Translations under genes and position numbers: made by a program | The notes under the pieces: model-generated | The model's database searches: none | The model's input: only the letters and a program-made list of their open reading frames with translations | What the model was told of the DNA's origin: nothing | Part shown: piece by piece, positions 1-7,648 of the stretch | Layout of the letters: every line of letters starts with the position of its first letter | Numbering within the stretch: position 1 is the first letter of the stretch | Assembly (NCBI GenBank): GCA_002331485.1 | Contig: DCYS01000010.1 | Coordinates: 1 to 64,000 of the forward strand | Direction: 5' to 3' | Length of the DNA: 64,000 bases | Source of the DNA: Flavobacteriales bacterium UBA2104 | Lineage (GTDB): Bacteria > Bacteroidota > Bacteroidia > Flavobacteriales_D > Crocinitomicaceae

Positions 1-426
1 GCAGACACAGGTACAAAAATGATCCATTTAGGAAAGAATACGAATAGCACGATCATATCTAAAGGTATTTCAGCTGGGAAATCTCAGAATTCGTATCGCG
101 GTCTTGTTCAGATCCATGCGAATGCAGAAAATGCTCGTAATTTTTCTCAATGTGATTCCTTATTGATGACAGATCGATGTGGAGCACATACTTTTCCGTA
201 TATAGAGTGTAAGAATAATTCGGCTAAAATTGAGCATGAAGCAACTACATCTAAGATAGGAGAGGATCAAATTTTCTATTGTAAGCAAAGAGGAATTGAC
301 GAGGAAAAAGCCATTGGTTTGATCGTTAACGGATATTGTAAAGAAGTATTGAACAAACTACCAATGGAGTTTGCTGTTGAAGCACAAAAATTACTGGAGA
401 TTTCACTAGAAAACTCCGTAGGTTAA
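1..426 (+). CDS. sufB: Fe-S cluster assembly scaffold SufB (C-terminal part)
   Basis: The frame is already open at base 1, so the gene starts outside the window; only the last 141 codons are present. SufB forms the SufBC2D scaffold on which sulfur from SufS-SufE and iron are assembled into Fe-S clusters in the cytosol. The fragment shows the conserved QCDS...CGAHTFPYIEC stretch and HEATTS. The Cys of QCDS and the Glu of HEA are 29 residues apart, the same spacing as Cys405 and Glu434 of the E. coli protein, which are implicated in cluster assembly. The tail RGIDEEKA...GYCKEVL is typical of the SufB/SufD beta-helix family end. sufC follows after 27 bases, so this is the 5' part of a suf operon. 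Confidence 0.96.
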   Translation, partial: ADTGTKMIHLGKNTNSTIISKGISAGKSQNSYRGLVQIHANAENARNFSQCDSLLMTDRCGAHTFPYIECKNNSAKIEHEATTSKIGEDQIFYCKQRGIDEEKAIGLIVNGYCKEVLNKLPMEFAVEAQKLLEISLENSVG

Positions 427-453
427 ATTTGAATTATTAAAAGAATAGAACGA

Positions 454-1212
454 ATGTTGACAATAAAAAACCTTCATGCTTCTGTAGAGGAAGGAGCAGA
501 AATCTTAAAAGGATTAGACCTTGAAGTAAAGCCAGGAGAGGTTCATGCTATCATGGGACCAAATGGAGCAGGTAAATCTACTTTGGCCTCTGTTCTCGCT
601 GGGAAAGACGGTTATGAAGTTACTGAAGGATCTGTTGATTTCGATGGTAAGGATCTATTGGAACTTGAAACTGAGGATAGAGCTAAAGAAGGAATGTTCT
701 TGGCTTTTCAATATCCTGTTGAAATTCCTGGTGTATCAAACATCAATTTCTTGAAAACAGCGATCAACGAGATACGAGAATATAAAGGTGAAGAAGCTTT
801 GTCTGCAAAGGACTTCATGGCAAAGGTGCGTTCGGCATCGAAAGTTGTAGATCTTGATCCAAAGTTAGCAAGTAGATCAGTTAATACTGGATTTTCTGGT
901 GGTGAAAAGAAAAGAAACGAGATCTTTCAAATGGCAATGTTGGAGCCTAAACTTGCTATTCTTGACGAAACTGATTCAGGATTGGATATTGATGCATTAA
1001 GAATTGTGTCAGACGGTGTGAACAAGTTGAGAACTAAAGATAATGCAGTGATAATCATTACTCACTACCAACGTCTTCTCGATTATATTCAACCAGATTT
1101 CGTGCATGTTCTAGCCGATGGTAAGATCGTAAAAACAGGTCCAAAAGAACTAGCGTTGGAACTTGAAGATAAAGGATATGATTGGTTAACTGAAGAAAAC
1201 CAAACGGTATAA
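454..1212 (+). CDS. sufC: Fe-S assembly ATPase SufC
   Basis: A 252-residue ABC-type ATPase without membrane domain, the energy-coupling subunit of the SufBC2D scaffold. Walker A is GPNGAGKS at residues 35-42; the signature region is the SufC-specific FSGGEKKR; Walker B with catalytic Glu is LAILDETDSGLD; the switch His is in ITHYQR. Length is normal for SufC. It lies between sufB and sufD with short gaps, the usual sufBCD order, so the three are almost certainly co-transcribed. Confidence 0.97.
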   Translation: MLTIKNLHASVEEGAEILKGLDLEVKPGEVHAIMGPNGAGKSTLASVLAGKDGYEVTEGSVDFDGKDLLELETEDRAKEGMFLAFQYPVEIPGVSNINFLKTAINEIREYKGEEALSAKDFMAKVRSASKVVDLDPKLASRSVNTGFSGGEKKRNEIFQMAMLEPKLAILDETDSGLDIDALRIVSDGVNKLRTKDNAVIIITHYQRLLDYIQPDFVHVLADGKIVKTGPKELALELEDKGYDWLTEENQTV

Positions 1213-1218
1213 TTGAAT

Positions 1219-2478
1219 ATGGAGGTAGTGACTGAAAATAAAGTATTGTCTTTTGTTGAAGGCTTCAAGAAGCCAGAAACGTTAACATCAACGAGAAAAG
1301 AGGCGATTCAGGCATTGAATGCCATGGATTTCCCTACAACTCGTGTTGAAGACTGGAAGTATACTCGTGTTGGTAGAATAACCAAAAAGAACTTTGTTCA
1401 GAGAGAAACAGCATTGAAGAGTATCGAAAATCTAACGATTGATGGTCTTGACGCTCATGAGTTGGTTTTTGTAAATGGTTATTTTAATGAAGCACTTTCT
1501 TCGATCAAAGAAGATCAGTCAGTTTCAATTGACAGAATAGATAATATTTCTGAAGAATATTATGCTGGTCTTGTAGAAGATACTGAAGAAAACGTATTCT
1601 CTTTGATCAATAAAGCATATCAAACTGGTGGCGTTTTCATTAATGTGAAGAAAAATACGAAAGCAAATCGACCGATTCATTTGATACACCATGTAACTGG
1701 TGAAGAGACCATTGCAAATGTGAGGCATTTTGTTCAAATGGAATCTGGATCAAAGGCCGAGATCGTGACTAGTTATTCTTCATCTTCTGCACCAAATGCA
1801 TTTTCCAATGTTGTTTTCGAAGGTCACCTCGAATCTAATGCGAATCTTACTATCCAAAAAATACAGCGAGAGGAGAAAAATGTTTTTCATATCGCCAATG
1901 AACTTTTTGTTCAGGATGAGGGAAGTAACTTCACGATCAATACTATTACAACTGGAGGTTTATTAACCAGAAATGGCCTTAATGTTTTAGTTGAGGGAGA
2001 GAACTGTCATACTGAAATGAATGGAGCATATTTAGGAGTTGATAAACAACATATTGATAATCACACGCTGATCGATCAGATGTATTCTAATTGTACCTCA
2101 AGTGAGACATACAAAGGTGTAATGGATGGCAAATCAGTTGGTGTTTTTAACGGTAAAGTGATCGTTCGTCAAGATGCTCAGAACATTGAAGCTTATCAAT
2201 CGAACGGAAATGTTTTGTTATCTGATCATGCTTCTGTGAATTCAAAACCAGAACTTGAGATCTATGCAGATGATGTACGCTGTTCGCATGGATCGACTAC
2301 CGGTCAAATCGATGAAGATGCTATCTTTTATTTAAGGTCGAGAGGTATTTCGAAAGATAATGCAAAGAAGCTTATGGTTGCTGCATTTATTGGTGATGTT
2401 TTAGATAAAATTACAAATGAAGCTTTGAGAGCTTCTATAGATGAATTGTTCTTTGAAGAGTACGGTTGGAAGTTTTAG
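1219..2478 (+). CDS. sufD: Fe-S cluster assembly protein SufD
   Basis: About 419 residues, the SufB paralogue that completes the SufBC2D complex. The C-terminal half has the right-handed beta-helix pattern and the family end with CSHGSTTGQIDEDAIFYLRSRG, where the His is conserved in SufD. The N-terminal part (MDFPTTRVEDWKYT) is the typical helical SufD domain. A TTG at 1213 directly after the sufC stop could extend the frame by two codons, but the ATG at 1219 is the more natural start. The gap to sufC is only 6 bases, which implies translational coupling. Confidence 0.95.
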   Translation: MEVVTENKVLSFVEGFKKPETLTSTRKEAIQALNAMDFPTTRVEDWKYTRVGRITKKNFVQRETALKSIENLTIDGLDAHELVFVNGYFNEALSSIKEDQSVSIDRIDNISEEYYAGLVEDTEENVFSLINKAYQTGGVFINVKKNTKANRPIHLIHHVTGEETIANVRHFVQMESGSKAEIVTSYSSSSAPNAFSNVVFEGHLESNANLTIQKIQREEKNVFHIANELFVQDEGSNFTINTITTGGLLTRNGLNVLVEGENCHTEMNGAYLGVDKQHIDNHTLIDQMYSNCTSSETYKGVMDGKSVGVFNGKVIVRQDAQNIEAYQSNGNVLLSDHASVNSKPELEIYADDVRCSHGSTTGQIDEDAIFYLRSRGISKDNAKKLMVAAFIGDVLDKITNEALRASIDELFFEEYGWKF

Positions 2479-2573
2479 GTTTCGACGGAATGGTGTTTTA
2501 TTTAGATGAATAACGTTAAAATTCAGATAAGTAGTGAAAAATAATAATATTTGTTTTTCACTAAAATCTTTAG

Positions 2574-2951
2574 ATGGTTATTCATCATACTATTACTACA
2601 AACGTTGCTGAGTTATCATGGCAAGATGATTTTATTTTAATAAAATTCATTCAATCTGATGCTGCTTTTGACTTAGAAGAAGCCAAAAGACAATATGAGG
2701 CAGCAAAATCCCTAGTAAATGGAGAAAAATATCGCGTTCTAATAGATGTTAGAGATGTGAGTGTCTCTCCAGAAAAAGAAGCACAAGAATTCTTAAGTAA
2801 AGTTGAGGAAAAAATAGCTGAGGCAATTTTGGTAAATAATTTAGCCACAAGAATTATTTCTCAATATTATATAACAAAGAATGAAAGAAGCCCTGTCAAG
2901 ATCTTTACCAAGAAACATAAGGCCATAAAATGGCTTAAAGCTCAAGGCTAA
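2574..2951 (+). CDS. STAS/SpoIIAA-like protein of unknown function
   Basis: A 125-residue soluble protein with no signal peptide or membrane segment. The alternation of beta strands and helices (YRVLIDVRDVSVSPEKEAQEF, then a helix, then SPVKIFTKKHKAIKWL) resembles small SpoIIAA/STAS-fold proteins common in Bacteroidota, which are often annotated as STAS/SEC14 domain proteins. No catalytic motif is visible. It sits between sufD (95 bases upstream) and sufS (70 bases downstream) on the same strand, so it may be carried in the suf transcript. A role in Fe-S assembly is only an inference from position. The fold assignment is by pattern and moderately secure; the function is unknown. Confidence 0.75.
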   Translation: MVIHHTITTNVAELSWQDDFILIKFIQSDAAFDLEEAKRQYEAAKSLVNGEKYRVLIDVRDVSVSPEKEAQEFLSKVEEKIAEAILVNNLATRIISQYYITKNERSPVKIFTKKHKAIKWLKAQG

Positions 2952-2987
2952 ATATTCTACTGCAATCATTTACTTCTTCAACGTACT

Positions 2988-3007
2988 CTTCAAACAATAG
3001 TTTGGAG
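2988..3007 (+). promoter_or_regulatory. inverted repeat just upstream of sufS
   Basis: CTTCAAAC-AATA-GTTTGGAG forms an 8-bp stem with one G-T wobble and a 4-base loop, ending 14 bases before the sufS ATG. There is no T-run after it, so it is not a terminator. It could be an operator or an mRNA hairpin affecting sufS translation. Chance occurrence in AT-rich DNA cannot be excluded. Confidence 0.25.
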
Positions 3008-3021
3008 ATAATATACAAGAA

Positions 3022-4251
3022 ATGAAAACAGTAGGTTTAGATATATCAGCAATTAGAAAAGAGTTCCCGACTCTATCAAGGAAAGTAAATGGTAAGCCGT
3101 TAATATATTTTGATAACGGAGCGACAGCTCAAAAACCTAGTTCTGTTATTGATCGAATAGATCAATACTATAGAAATGAGAATGCAAACATTCATCGCGG
3201 TGTACATACATTGAGTCAGGAAGCAACAAGTGCATACGAAGAAGCTCGAATAACTATTCAGCGTTATTTAAATGCTAAGTATGAGCACGAGATAATTTTC
3301 ACAAAAGGTACTACTGATGGAATAAATTTGGTAGCCTTTTCTTTCGGAGAAATGTTAAACGAAGGAGATGAGATCATAATTTCAGCCATGGAACACCATT
3401 CAAACATTGTTCCCTGGCAAATGCTCTGCGAAAGGAAAAAATGTGTCCTGAAGATCATTCCGATGGATAATACAGGTGAACTCAAGTTAGAGGAGCTGGA
3501 TAAATTGCTGAGTGAGCGAACTAAACTTGTATCTGTCACACATATTTCTAATTCTCTCGGTACGATAAATGACATCAAAACAATAATTACTAAAGCACAT
3601 AACGCTGGGGCTAAAGTCTTGATCGATGGAGCTCAAAGTGTTCAGCATTTAAAGGTTGATGTTCAAGAATTAGATTGTGATTTTTATGCTTTTTCAGGTC
3701 ACAAAATATTTGGTCCAACCGGAGTAGGCGTGCTATATGGGAAAGAAGAGATCTTAAATGAAATGCCGCCTTTCCAGGGAGGTGGAGATATGATAAAAGA
3801 AGTTACGCTGGAAAAAACGACTTACAATACACTTCCTCATAAATTTGAGGCAGGAACTCCAAATATCGTTGGAGGAATTGCTCTGGGGACAGCTTTTGAA
3901 TTCTTGAATGAGCTTGACATGGGCGCAGTCAATCAGTACGAACAAGAATTGTTGAATTACGCGACTAAACAGCTTTCAAAAATTGAAGGAATTAAGTTTT
4001 ATGGTCAGGCTAAGAATAAAACAAGTGTTGTTTCATTCTTGATCGATGGAACTCATCCTTATGATGTAGGAACATTACTCGATAAACTCGGAATAGCTGT
4101 GCGTACAGGCCATCATTGTACTCAACCGGTAATGCAATTTTATGATATACCGGGAACAATTAGAGCTTCTTTTGCTTTTTATAATACTTTTGAGGAAGTG
4201 GATCAAATGATTTCCGCGTTAGAACGAATCATTCCAATGTTAAAAGATTGA
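3022..4251 (+). CDS. sufS: cysteine desulfurase SufS
   Basis: A 409-residue group II PLP-dependent cysteine desulfurase that takes sulfur from cysteine as a persulfide and hands it to SufE. The PLP lysine is in SGHKIFG (about K228), with the PLP-contacting DGAQSVQHL before it. The persulfide cysteine lies in RTGHHCTQPV (about C366), in the short-loop arrangement of SufS-type enzymes. The C-terminal GTIRASFAFYNT is standard. The length equals that of known SufS proteins. sufE follows after 4 bases, so the two partner proteins are co-translated. Confidence 0.97.
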   Translation: MKTVGLDISAIRKEFPTLSRKVNGKPLIYFDNGATAQKPSSVIDRIDQYYRNENANIHRGVHTLSQEATSAYEEARITIQRYLNAKYEHEIIFTKGTTDGINLVAFSFGEMLNEGDEIIISAMEHHSNIVPWQMLCERKKCVLKIIPMDNTGELKLEELDKLLSERTKLVSVTHISNSLGTINDIKTIITKAHNAGAKVLIDGAQSVQHLKVDVQELDCDFYAFSGHKIFGPTGVGVLYGKEEILNEMPPFQGGGDMIKEVTLEKTTYNTLPHKFEAGTPNIVGGIALGTAFEFLNELDMGAVNQYEQELLNYATKQLSKIEGIKFYGQAKNKTSVVSFLIDGTHPYDVGTLLDKLGIAVRTGHHCTQPVMQFYDIPGTIRASFAFYNTFEEVDQMISALERIIPMLKD

Positions 4252-4255
4252 TGTA

Positions 4256-4669
4256 ATGAGTATTGAAGAAAAGGAACAATCGATTATCGATGAATTTGCC
4301 ATCTACGATGATTGGATGGATAAGTATGAATATATTATAGAATTGGGAAAAGATCTTCCCTTGATTGATGAAAGTAAAAAAACGGATGATCGTTTGATAA
4401 AAGGTTGTCAATCGAGAGTTTGGTTAGATGCGGAAAAAAAATCTGGAAAAATGCACTATTCGGCTGATTCAGATGCAATAATTACCAAGGGTATCATCGC
4501 TTTACTTATAAGAGTGCTAAATGAAGAAGACCCTAAGGATATTGCTAAAGCAGAACTAAATTTCATAAAAGAGATCGGTTTACAAGAACATTTATCACCT
4601 ACTCGATCAAATGGTTTAGTAAGTATGGTTAAGCAAATGAAGATGAATGCACTTAAGCAAGTTTCATGA
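4256..4669 (+). CDS. sufE: sulfur acceptor protein SufE
   Basis: A 137-residue partner of SufS. The acceptor cysteine is in KGCQSRVW and falls at residue 51, the same number as in the E. coli protein. SufE receives persulfide sulfur from SufS, stimulates its turnover and passes sulfur to SufBC2D. The start codon is 4 bases after the sufS stop, and the stop overlaps the ATG of the next small gene (ATGA), so sufS, sufE and the lipoprotein gene are one translational unit. Confidence 0.96.
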   Translation: MSIEEKEQSIIDEFAIYDDWMDKYEYIIELGKDLPLIDESKKTDDRLIKGCQSRVWLDAEKKSGKMHYSADSDAIITKGIIALLIRVLNEEDPKDIAKAELNFIKEIGLQEHLSPTRSNGLVSMVKQMKMNALKQVS

Positions 4670-4911
4670 CATTGAGCTATAAAAAACTGTCCGCTACGAT
4701 CATAATGCTTTGTGTGTTCTCTATGCTTTCATGCAGTGATCCAGAGTTAGATCGTTTGATGGATGATTATTGCAACTGTATCCAAAAAGCGAGATATGAC
4801 CAGTCAATGCGCTATGAATGTATTGAGAAAATGGATACGATTAAAAAGAAATATGAGAATCAACCTCGTAAGCTTCAATCTGTATTAGAAAAAACAGATG
4901 AGTGTTATTGA
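4666..4911 (+). CDS. small cysteine-rich lipoprotein coupled to sufE
   Basis: An 81-residue protein with a lipoprotein signal peptide: a Lys-containing N-terminus, a hydrophobic core, then the lipobox MLSC with the lipidated Cys at residue 23. The mature part is acidic and Lys-rich and contains four further cysteines (C36, C38, C52, C80), including a CxC pair in YCNCIQKAR. The start overlaps the sufE stop in ATGA, so translation is coupled to sufE. I do not recognise a named family. An exported Cys-rich protein at the end of a cytosolic Fe-S operon is unexpected; the link may be only transcriptional. Confidence 0.75.
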   Translation: MTLSYKKLSATIIMLCVFSMLSCSDPELDRLMDDYCNCIQKARYDQSMRYECIEKMDTIKKKYENQPRKLQSVLEKTDECY

Positions 4912-4922
4912 TCTTTTATCGG

Positions 4923-5297
4923 TTACTTACCAATACTTTCTAAGAAACGCTTAAAATTAGGATTTTTCGCCACATCATCTTGACCAAGAATAAGCAAAGA
5001 CTTTGGACGATTACGCTCAAGCCACATTGTGAAGTTTGAGTTGGTAGCAGCTAAAGTACCATTAATATCAACCTTATAACCTGGTTTGTTATTCTCAGTC
5101 AAATATTCGTGCGTCTCTTCGTCTTCTTTTGAGAAGTTATGATTCTCGTGAAAAACAACAATAGCATCAACGTCATCAACAAGATCGTTATTTTTTTGGT
5201 CAACCGGAACTGCTTCAATACGCTTTCCCTCGGTCCATTCTGTAATAGACTTACCAAACTTATTATCTTCTATAACGTAGACTGTTCTTATGGTCAT
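4923..5297 (-). CDS. hypothetical protein, alpha/beta, unknown function
   Basis: A 124-residue soluble, acidic protein without signal peptide. Strands such as TIRTVYVIEDN, DAIVVFHENHNF and SLLILGQDD alternate with helices and look like a small Rossmann-like or flavodoxin-like fold, but no nucleotide or flavin motif is evident. I do not recognise the family. The gene converges with the suf operon (11 bases between stops) and has its own promoter candidate upstream, so it is probably monocistronic. Confidence 0.7.
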   Translation of the reverse strand: MTIRTVYVIEDNKFGKSITEWTEGKRIEAVPVDQKNNDLVDDVDAIVVFHENHNFSKEDEETHEYLTENNKPGYKVDINGTLAATNSNFTMWLERNRPKSLLILGQDDVAKNPNFKRFLESIGK

Positions 5298-5310
5298 TTC
5301 TTTAGCACTT

Positions 5311-5349
5311 TCGAACGTTCACCGTTCAAATAAATGGACGACAAAAATA
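5311..5349 (-). promoter_or_regulatory. promoter candidate and dyad for the 4923-5297 gene
   Basis: On the minus strand TATTTTTG (5342-5349) matches the Bacteroidota -7 element TAnnTTTG; no clear TTG lies at -33. Downstream of it, within the short leader, TTGAACG-GTGAA-CGTTCGA (5311-5329) is an imperfect dyad with one wobble pair. This could be an operator or a leader hairpin. Confidence 0.4.
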
Positions 5350-5424
5350 ATCACTTCTCGATAAAAACAAACTTATATGAAGGAATAAAACTGAGAAATT
5401 TCAAGTTAGGTAAATTTACGGATG

Positions 5425-6099
5425 TTAAGCCTCGATGTATTTGTAGCCAACTCCTTTTACTGTTTTGATATAGTCTTTGCCGATCTTCTCTCTTAACTTT
5501 CTAATATGAACATCAATTGTTCGATCGCCTACGATTATATCTTTACCCCATACTGTATCAAGTATAATGTCACGCTCGAAGACCTTTCCTGGTTTTGAAG
5601 CCAATAGAGCTAATAACTCAAACTCTTTTTTAGGCAGGTGAATGATCTCATCATCCAGTGATACAAGATACTTCTCTCTATCAATGGATAATCTCGGGTT
5701 TTCTGAACTTTTCTTTTTTGATTTGGATTTTCTTCTTAACAAAGCGTGGATCCTACTTATCAAAACTTTTGGCTTCACAGGTTTTGCAATGTAGTCATCA
5801 GCGCCAGCATCAAGACCTGCAATTTGACTGTAATCCTCATTTCGCGCTGTTAGAAAGCAAATAATAACGTTATCATACTTTGAAGACCTTCTAATATTGT
5901 CGCAAACTTCGATACCATCCATGTCTGGCATCATGACATCCAACAAGATTAAGTCAACATCGCTTTTACTATTTTCCAAAACACTCAACCCTTCATTTCC
6001 ATTTGCAGCTGTGCTTACTTCGAAACCTTCTTTTTCAAGGTTGTAGGAGAGTAACTCACGGATCTCTTCTTCATCATCTATTATAAGTACATGCTTCAT
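5425..6099 (-). CDS. OmpR/PhoB-family response regulator
   Basis: A receiver domain followed by a winged-helix DNA-binding domain, 224 residues from the preferred start. The acidic pocket is DDEEE at residues 8-12, the phospho-acceptor is D54 in LLDVMMPD, and the conserved Lys lies in AKPVKP. The C-terminal half has the typical VWGKDIIVGDRTIDVHI and KTVKGVGYKY of OmpR-type DNA binding. A start 7 codons upstream (6120) is possible, but the ATG at 6099 gives the canonical MKHVLIIDDE beginning. The protein resembles the PhoB-like regulator of flavobacteria. No histidine kinase gene is adjacent, so the partner must be elsewhere. Confidence 0.93.
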   Translation of the reverse strand: MKHVLIIDDEEEIRELLSYNLEKEGFEVSTAANGNEGLSVLENSKSDVDLILLDVMMPDMDGIEVCDNIRRSSKYDNVIICFLTARNEDYSQIAGLDAGADDYIAKPVKPKVLISRIHALLRRKSKSKKKSSENPRLSIDREKYLVSLDDEIIHLPKKEFELLALLASKPGKVFERDIILDTVWGKDIIVGDRTIDVHIRKLREKIGKDYIKTVKGVGYKYIEA

Positions 6100-6151
6100 G
6101 GTATTATGTTTTGGTTTCAAAAAGCCAGTTATCGGAGTAATTAACTTTAGT

Positions 6152-6159
6152 CAAAAATA
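6152..6159 (-). promoter_or_regulatory. -7 element for the response regulator gene
   Basis: TATTTTTG on the minus strand fits TAnnTTTG exactly and would give a leader of about 45 nt before the ATG at 6099. The -33 region lacks a clean TTG. This position supports the downstream ATG (6099) but does not exclude the one at 6120. Confidence 0.45.
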
Positions 6160-6473
6160 TGAATTTTTTAAGTGTTCGAGTAATATTCTAAAACTACAAT
6201 TAACTTTAATTTGAAACTGAAATAAAGATTACTTCATCGTAATCAATTCAAAAATCGCAATAAAAAACTCATACTATTGTATTCCTAAATTCGTATTTAT
6301 TAGAATTTAGTCGATATTTAATCAGTCTTGAACGTATTTAAATAAATGTTAGCTACACTTGGTACGATAAACAAATAGAATTTGTAGATAAATCAGGTTT
6401 GTTAGAATTGATAGATTATAAGAATATATGATTCTTGATTTTTGAGCAAATTGGAAAACCTTGTAATTATCCA
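6160..6473. other. AT-rich intergenic region without a gene
   Basis: About 310 bases between the divergent promoters of the response regulator and the luxE-like gene. No open frame with coding character was found. The only structure is a weak 6-bp hairpin AAGAAT...ATTCTT near 6420-6436. Confidence 0.6.
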
Positions 6474-6503
6474 TTGCTGATATCAACTTTCGACTTATCT
6501 TTG
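6474..6503 (+). promoter_or_regulatory. consensus promoter upstream of the luxE-like gene
   Basis: TTG at 6474-6476, a 19-base spacer and TATCTTTG at 6496-6503 match both elements of the Bacteroidota housekeeping promoter exactly. Initiation would fall near 6508-6510. This is the strongest promoter in the intergenic region and leads directly into a terminator hairpin. Confidence 0.7.
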
Positions 6504-6507
6504 CGGC

Positions 6508-6576
6508 AGTAGTAGTAGGTTAGGTTGATTAGTGTGATAAGAGCTTGGAACGCCCGTTCCAGGCTCTTATTTTTTT
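6508..6576 (+). ncRNA. candidate short RNA or attenuated leader
   Basis: The transcript predicted from the promoter at 6474-6503 would reach a strong intrinsic terminator after about 70 nt. No plus-strand gene lies upstream for at least 1.5 kb, so this terminator can only act on transcripts that begin in this gap. Either a free RNA of about 70 nt is made, or the element is a regulated leader of the luxE-like gene that begins shortly after. I do not recognise an Rfam family by eye. Confidence 0.45.
6537..6576 (+). terminator. strong intrinsic terminator before the luxE-like gene
   Basis: Left arm 6537-6551 and right arm 6556-6570 pair over 15 bp with a single G-T wobble, closing on the tetraloop GCCC. 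Seven T residues follow (6570-6576). On the minus strand there is no T-run after the stem, so the signal is for plus-strand transcription. Confidence 0.75.
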
Positions 6577-6622
6577 GTGTAGATCTTATCTTATTAATTA
6601 TTTTAGTGAAAAATCGAATAAA

Positions 6623-7591
6623 TTGACAGAATTACCCCTTGATTTTACGAAGGTTCACAAAGAAAACTTTGTCCAAGTAGCCCTGGATACATTTAAGTAT
6701 CAGTATGATCGAGTTAAGGTTTACAGAGAATACTGTGATCATCTTAAAGTTAGCGCCCCTCGTAGTATCGAGGAGATACCGTTTTTACCGATTCGGTTTT
6801 TTAAATCTCATAAAGTAGTTGAATACGATAATCAGTTTGAAAAGATTTTTAAAAGTTCCGGGACAACAGGTTCAGTAAGAAGTCATCATTATGTTTCAGA
6901 TCTACGTCTGTATGAAAGATCATTTACTCAGGCTTTCAAGAAACTTGTTTCAGATCCAAAAGGAGCTGTGATCATCGCGTTACTACCAAATTACATTGAG
7001 CAAGGTGATTCATCTTTAATTTATATGGTAGATCATCTTATTAAAGATACGAAAGACGAAAGATCTGGATTTTATTTGGAAGATATTGATCAATTTGAAA
7101 ACGTTTTTCAAGGGTTAAAATCATCAAACAAGACCATCATCCTTATCGGTGTATCATTCGCCTTACTTAGATTGGCAGAGAAAGGAATTGATCTGAAAGG
7201 CACTACGATTATTGAAACGGGTGGAATGAAAGGCAGAAGAAAGGAAATTATAAGAGAAGAACTCCACGAAATTCTCAAGGCCGGTTTGAATGTTGATTCC
7301 ATTTTTTCTGAATATGGAATGACAGAATTACTTTCTCAGGCTTACACGGATGGTTCATCATTTTTTCATTCACCCGAATGGATGAAAGTATTAATCAGAG
7401 ATGTTAATGATCCACTCACATATCTTCCGGAGGGTAGGACAGGAGGTGTGAATATTATTGACCTGGCGAATATTCACTCATGTTCTTTTATTGCAACCGA
7501 TGATTTAGGAGTGAAGAAAGATGAAAAATTTAAAATTTTAGGTAGATTTGATCAAAGTGACATTCGTGGATGTAATTTATTGGTAAATTAA
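6623..7591 (+). CDS. LuxE/PaaK-type acyl-protein synthetase
   Basis: A member of the LuxE branch of the adenylate-forming enzymes, which activate fatty acids as acyl-AMP and transfer them to a protein thiol. Visible are the AMP-binding P-loop-like KSSGTTGSVRSHHYVS, the central ETGGMKGRRKE and SEYGMTELLSQAY, and the C-terminal TDDLGVK...GRFDQSDIRGCN. The physiological substrate is unknown; no luciferase genes are near. No ATG exists at the 5' end. The frame is open from 6533, and TTG codons occur at 6545, 6575 and 6623. I chose 6623 because the earlier ones fall in or at the terminator hairpin and because family similarity begins about there. The start is uncertain. Confidence 0.85.
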   Translation: MTELPLDFTKVHKENFVQVALDTFKYQYDRVKVYREYCDHLKVSAPRSIEEIPFLPIRFFKSHKVVEYDNQFEKIFKSSGTTGSVRSHHYVSDLRLYERSFTQAFKKLVSDPKGAVIIALLPNYIEQGDSSLIYMVDHLIKDTKDERSGFYLEDIDQFENVFQGLKSSNKTIILIGVSFALLRLAEKGIDLKGTTIIETGGMKGRRKEIIREELHEILKAGLNVDSIFSEYGMTELLSQAYTDGSSFFHSPEWMKVLIRDVNDPLTYLPEGRTGGVNIIDLANIHSCSFIATDDLGVKKDEKFKILGRFDQSDIRGCNLLVN

Positions 7592-7609
7592 GAAAAGGGA
7601 ACATTTTTT

Positions 7610-7626
7610 GTTACTAATATTGTAAC
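7610..7626 (+). repeat. small dyad GTTAC-N7-GTAAC
   Basis: A perfect 5-bp dyad with spacer TAATATT between the luxE-like gene and the lipoprotein gene. The spacer and right arm contain TAATATTG, one base off the -7 consensus, so this may be a regulated promoter of the lipoprotein gene. The short arms make this weak. Confidence 0.2.
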
Positions 7627-7648
7627 GTAAACATTAAAGAAGTTAAAA

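Noticed and set aside
6420..6436. Hairpin AAGAAT...ATTCTT with following T residues
   Set aside because: Only six AT-rich pairs, with no transcript source identified.
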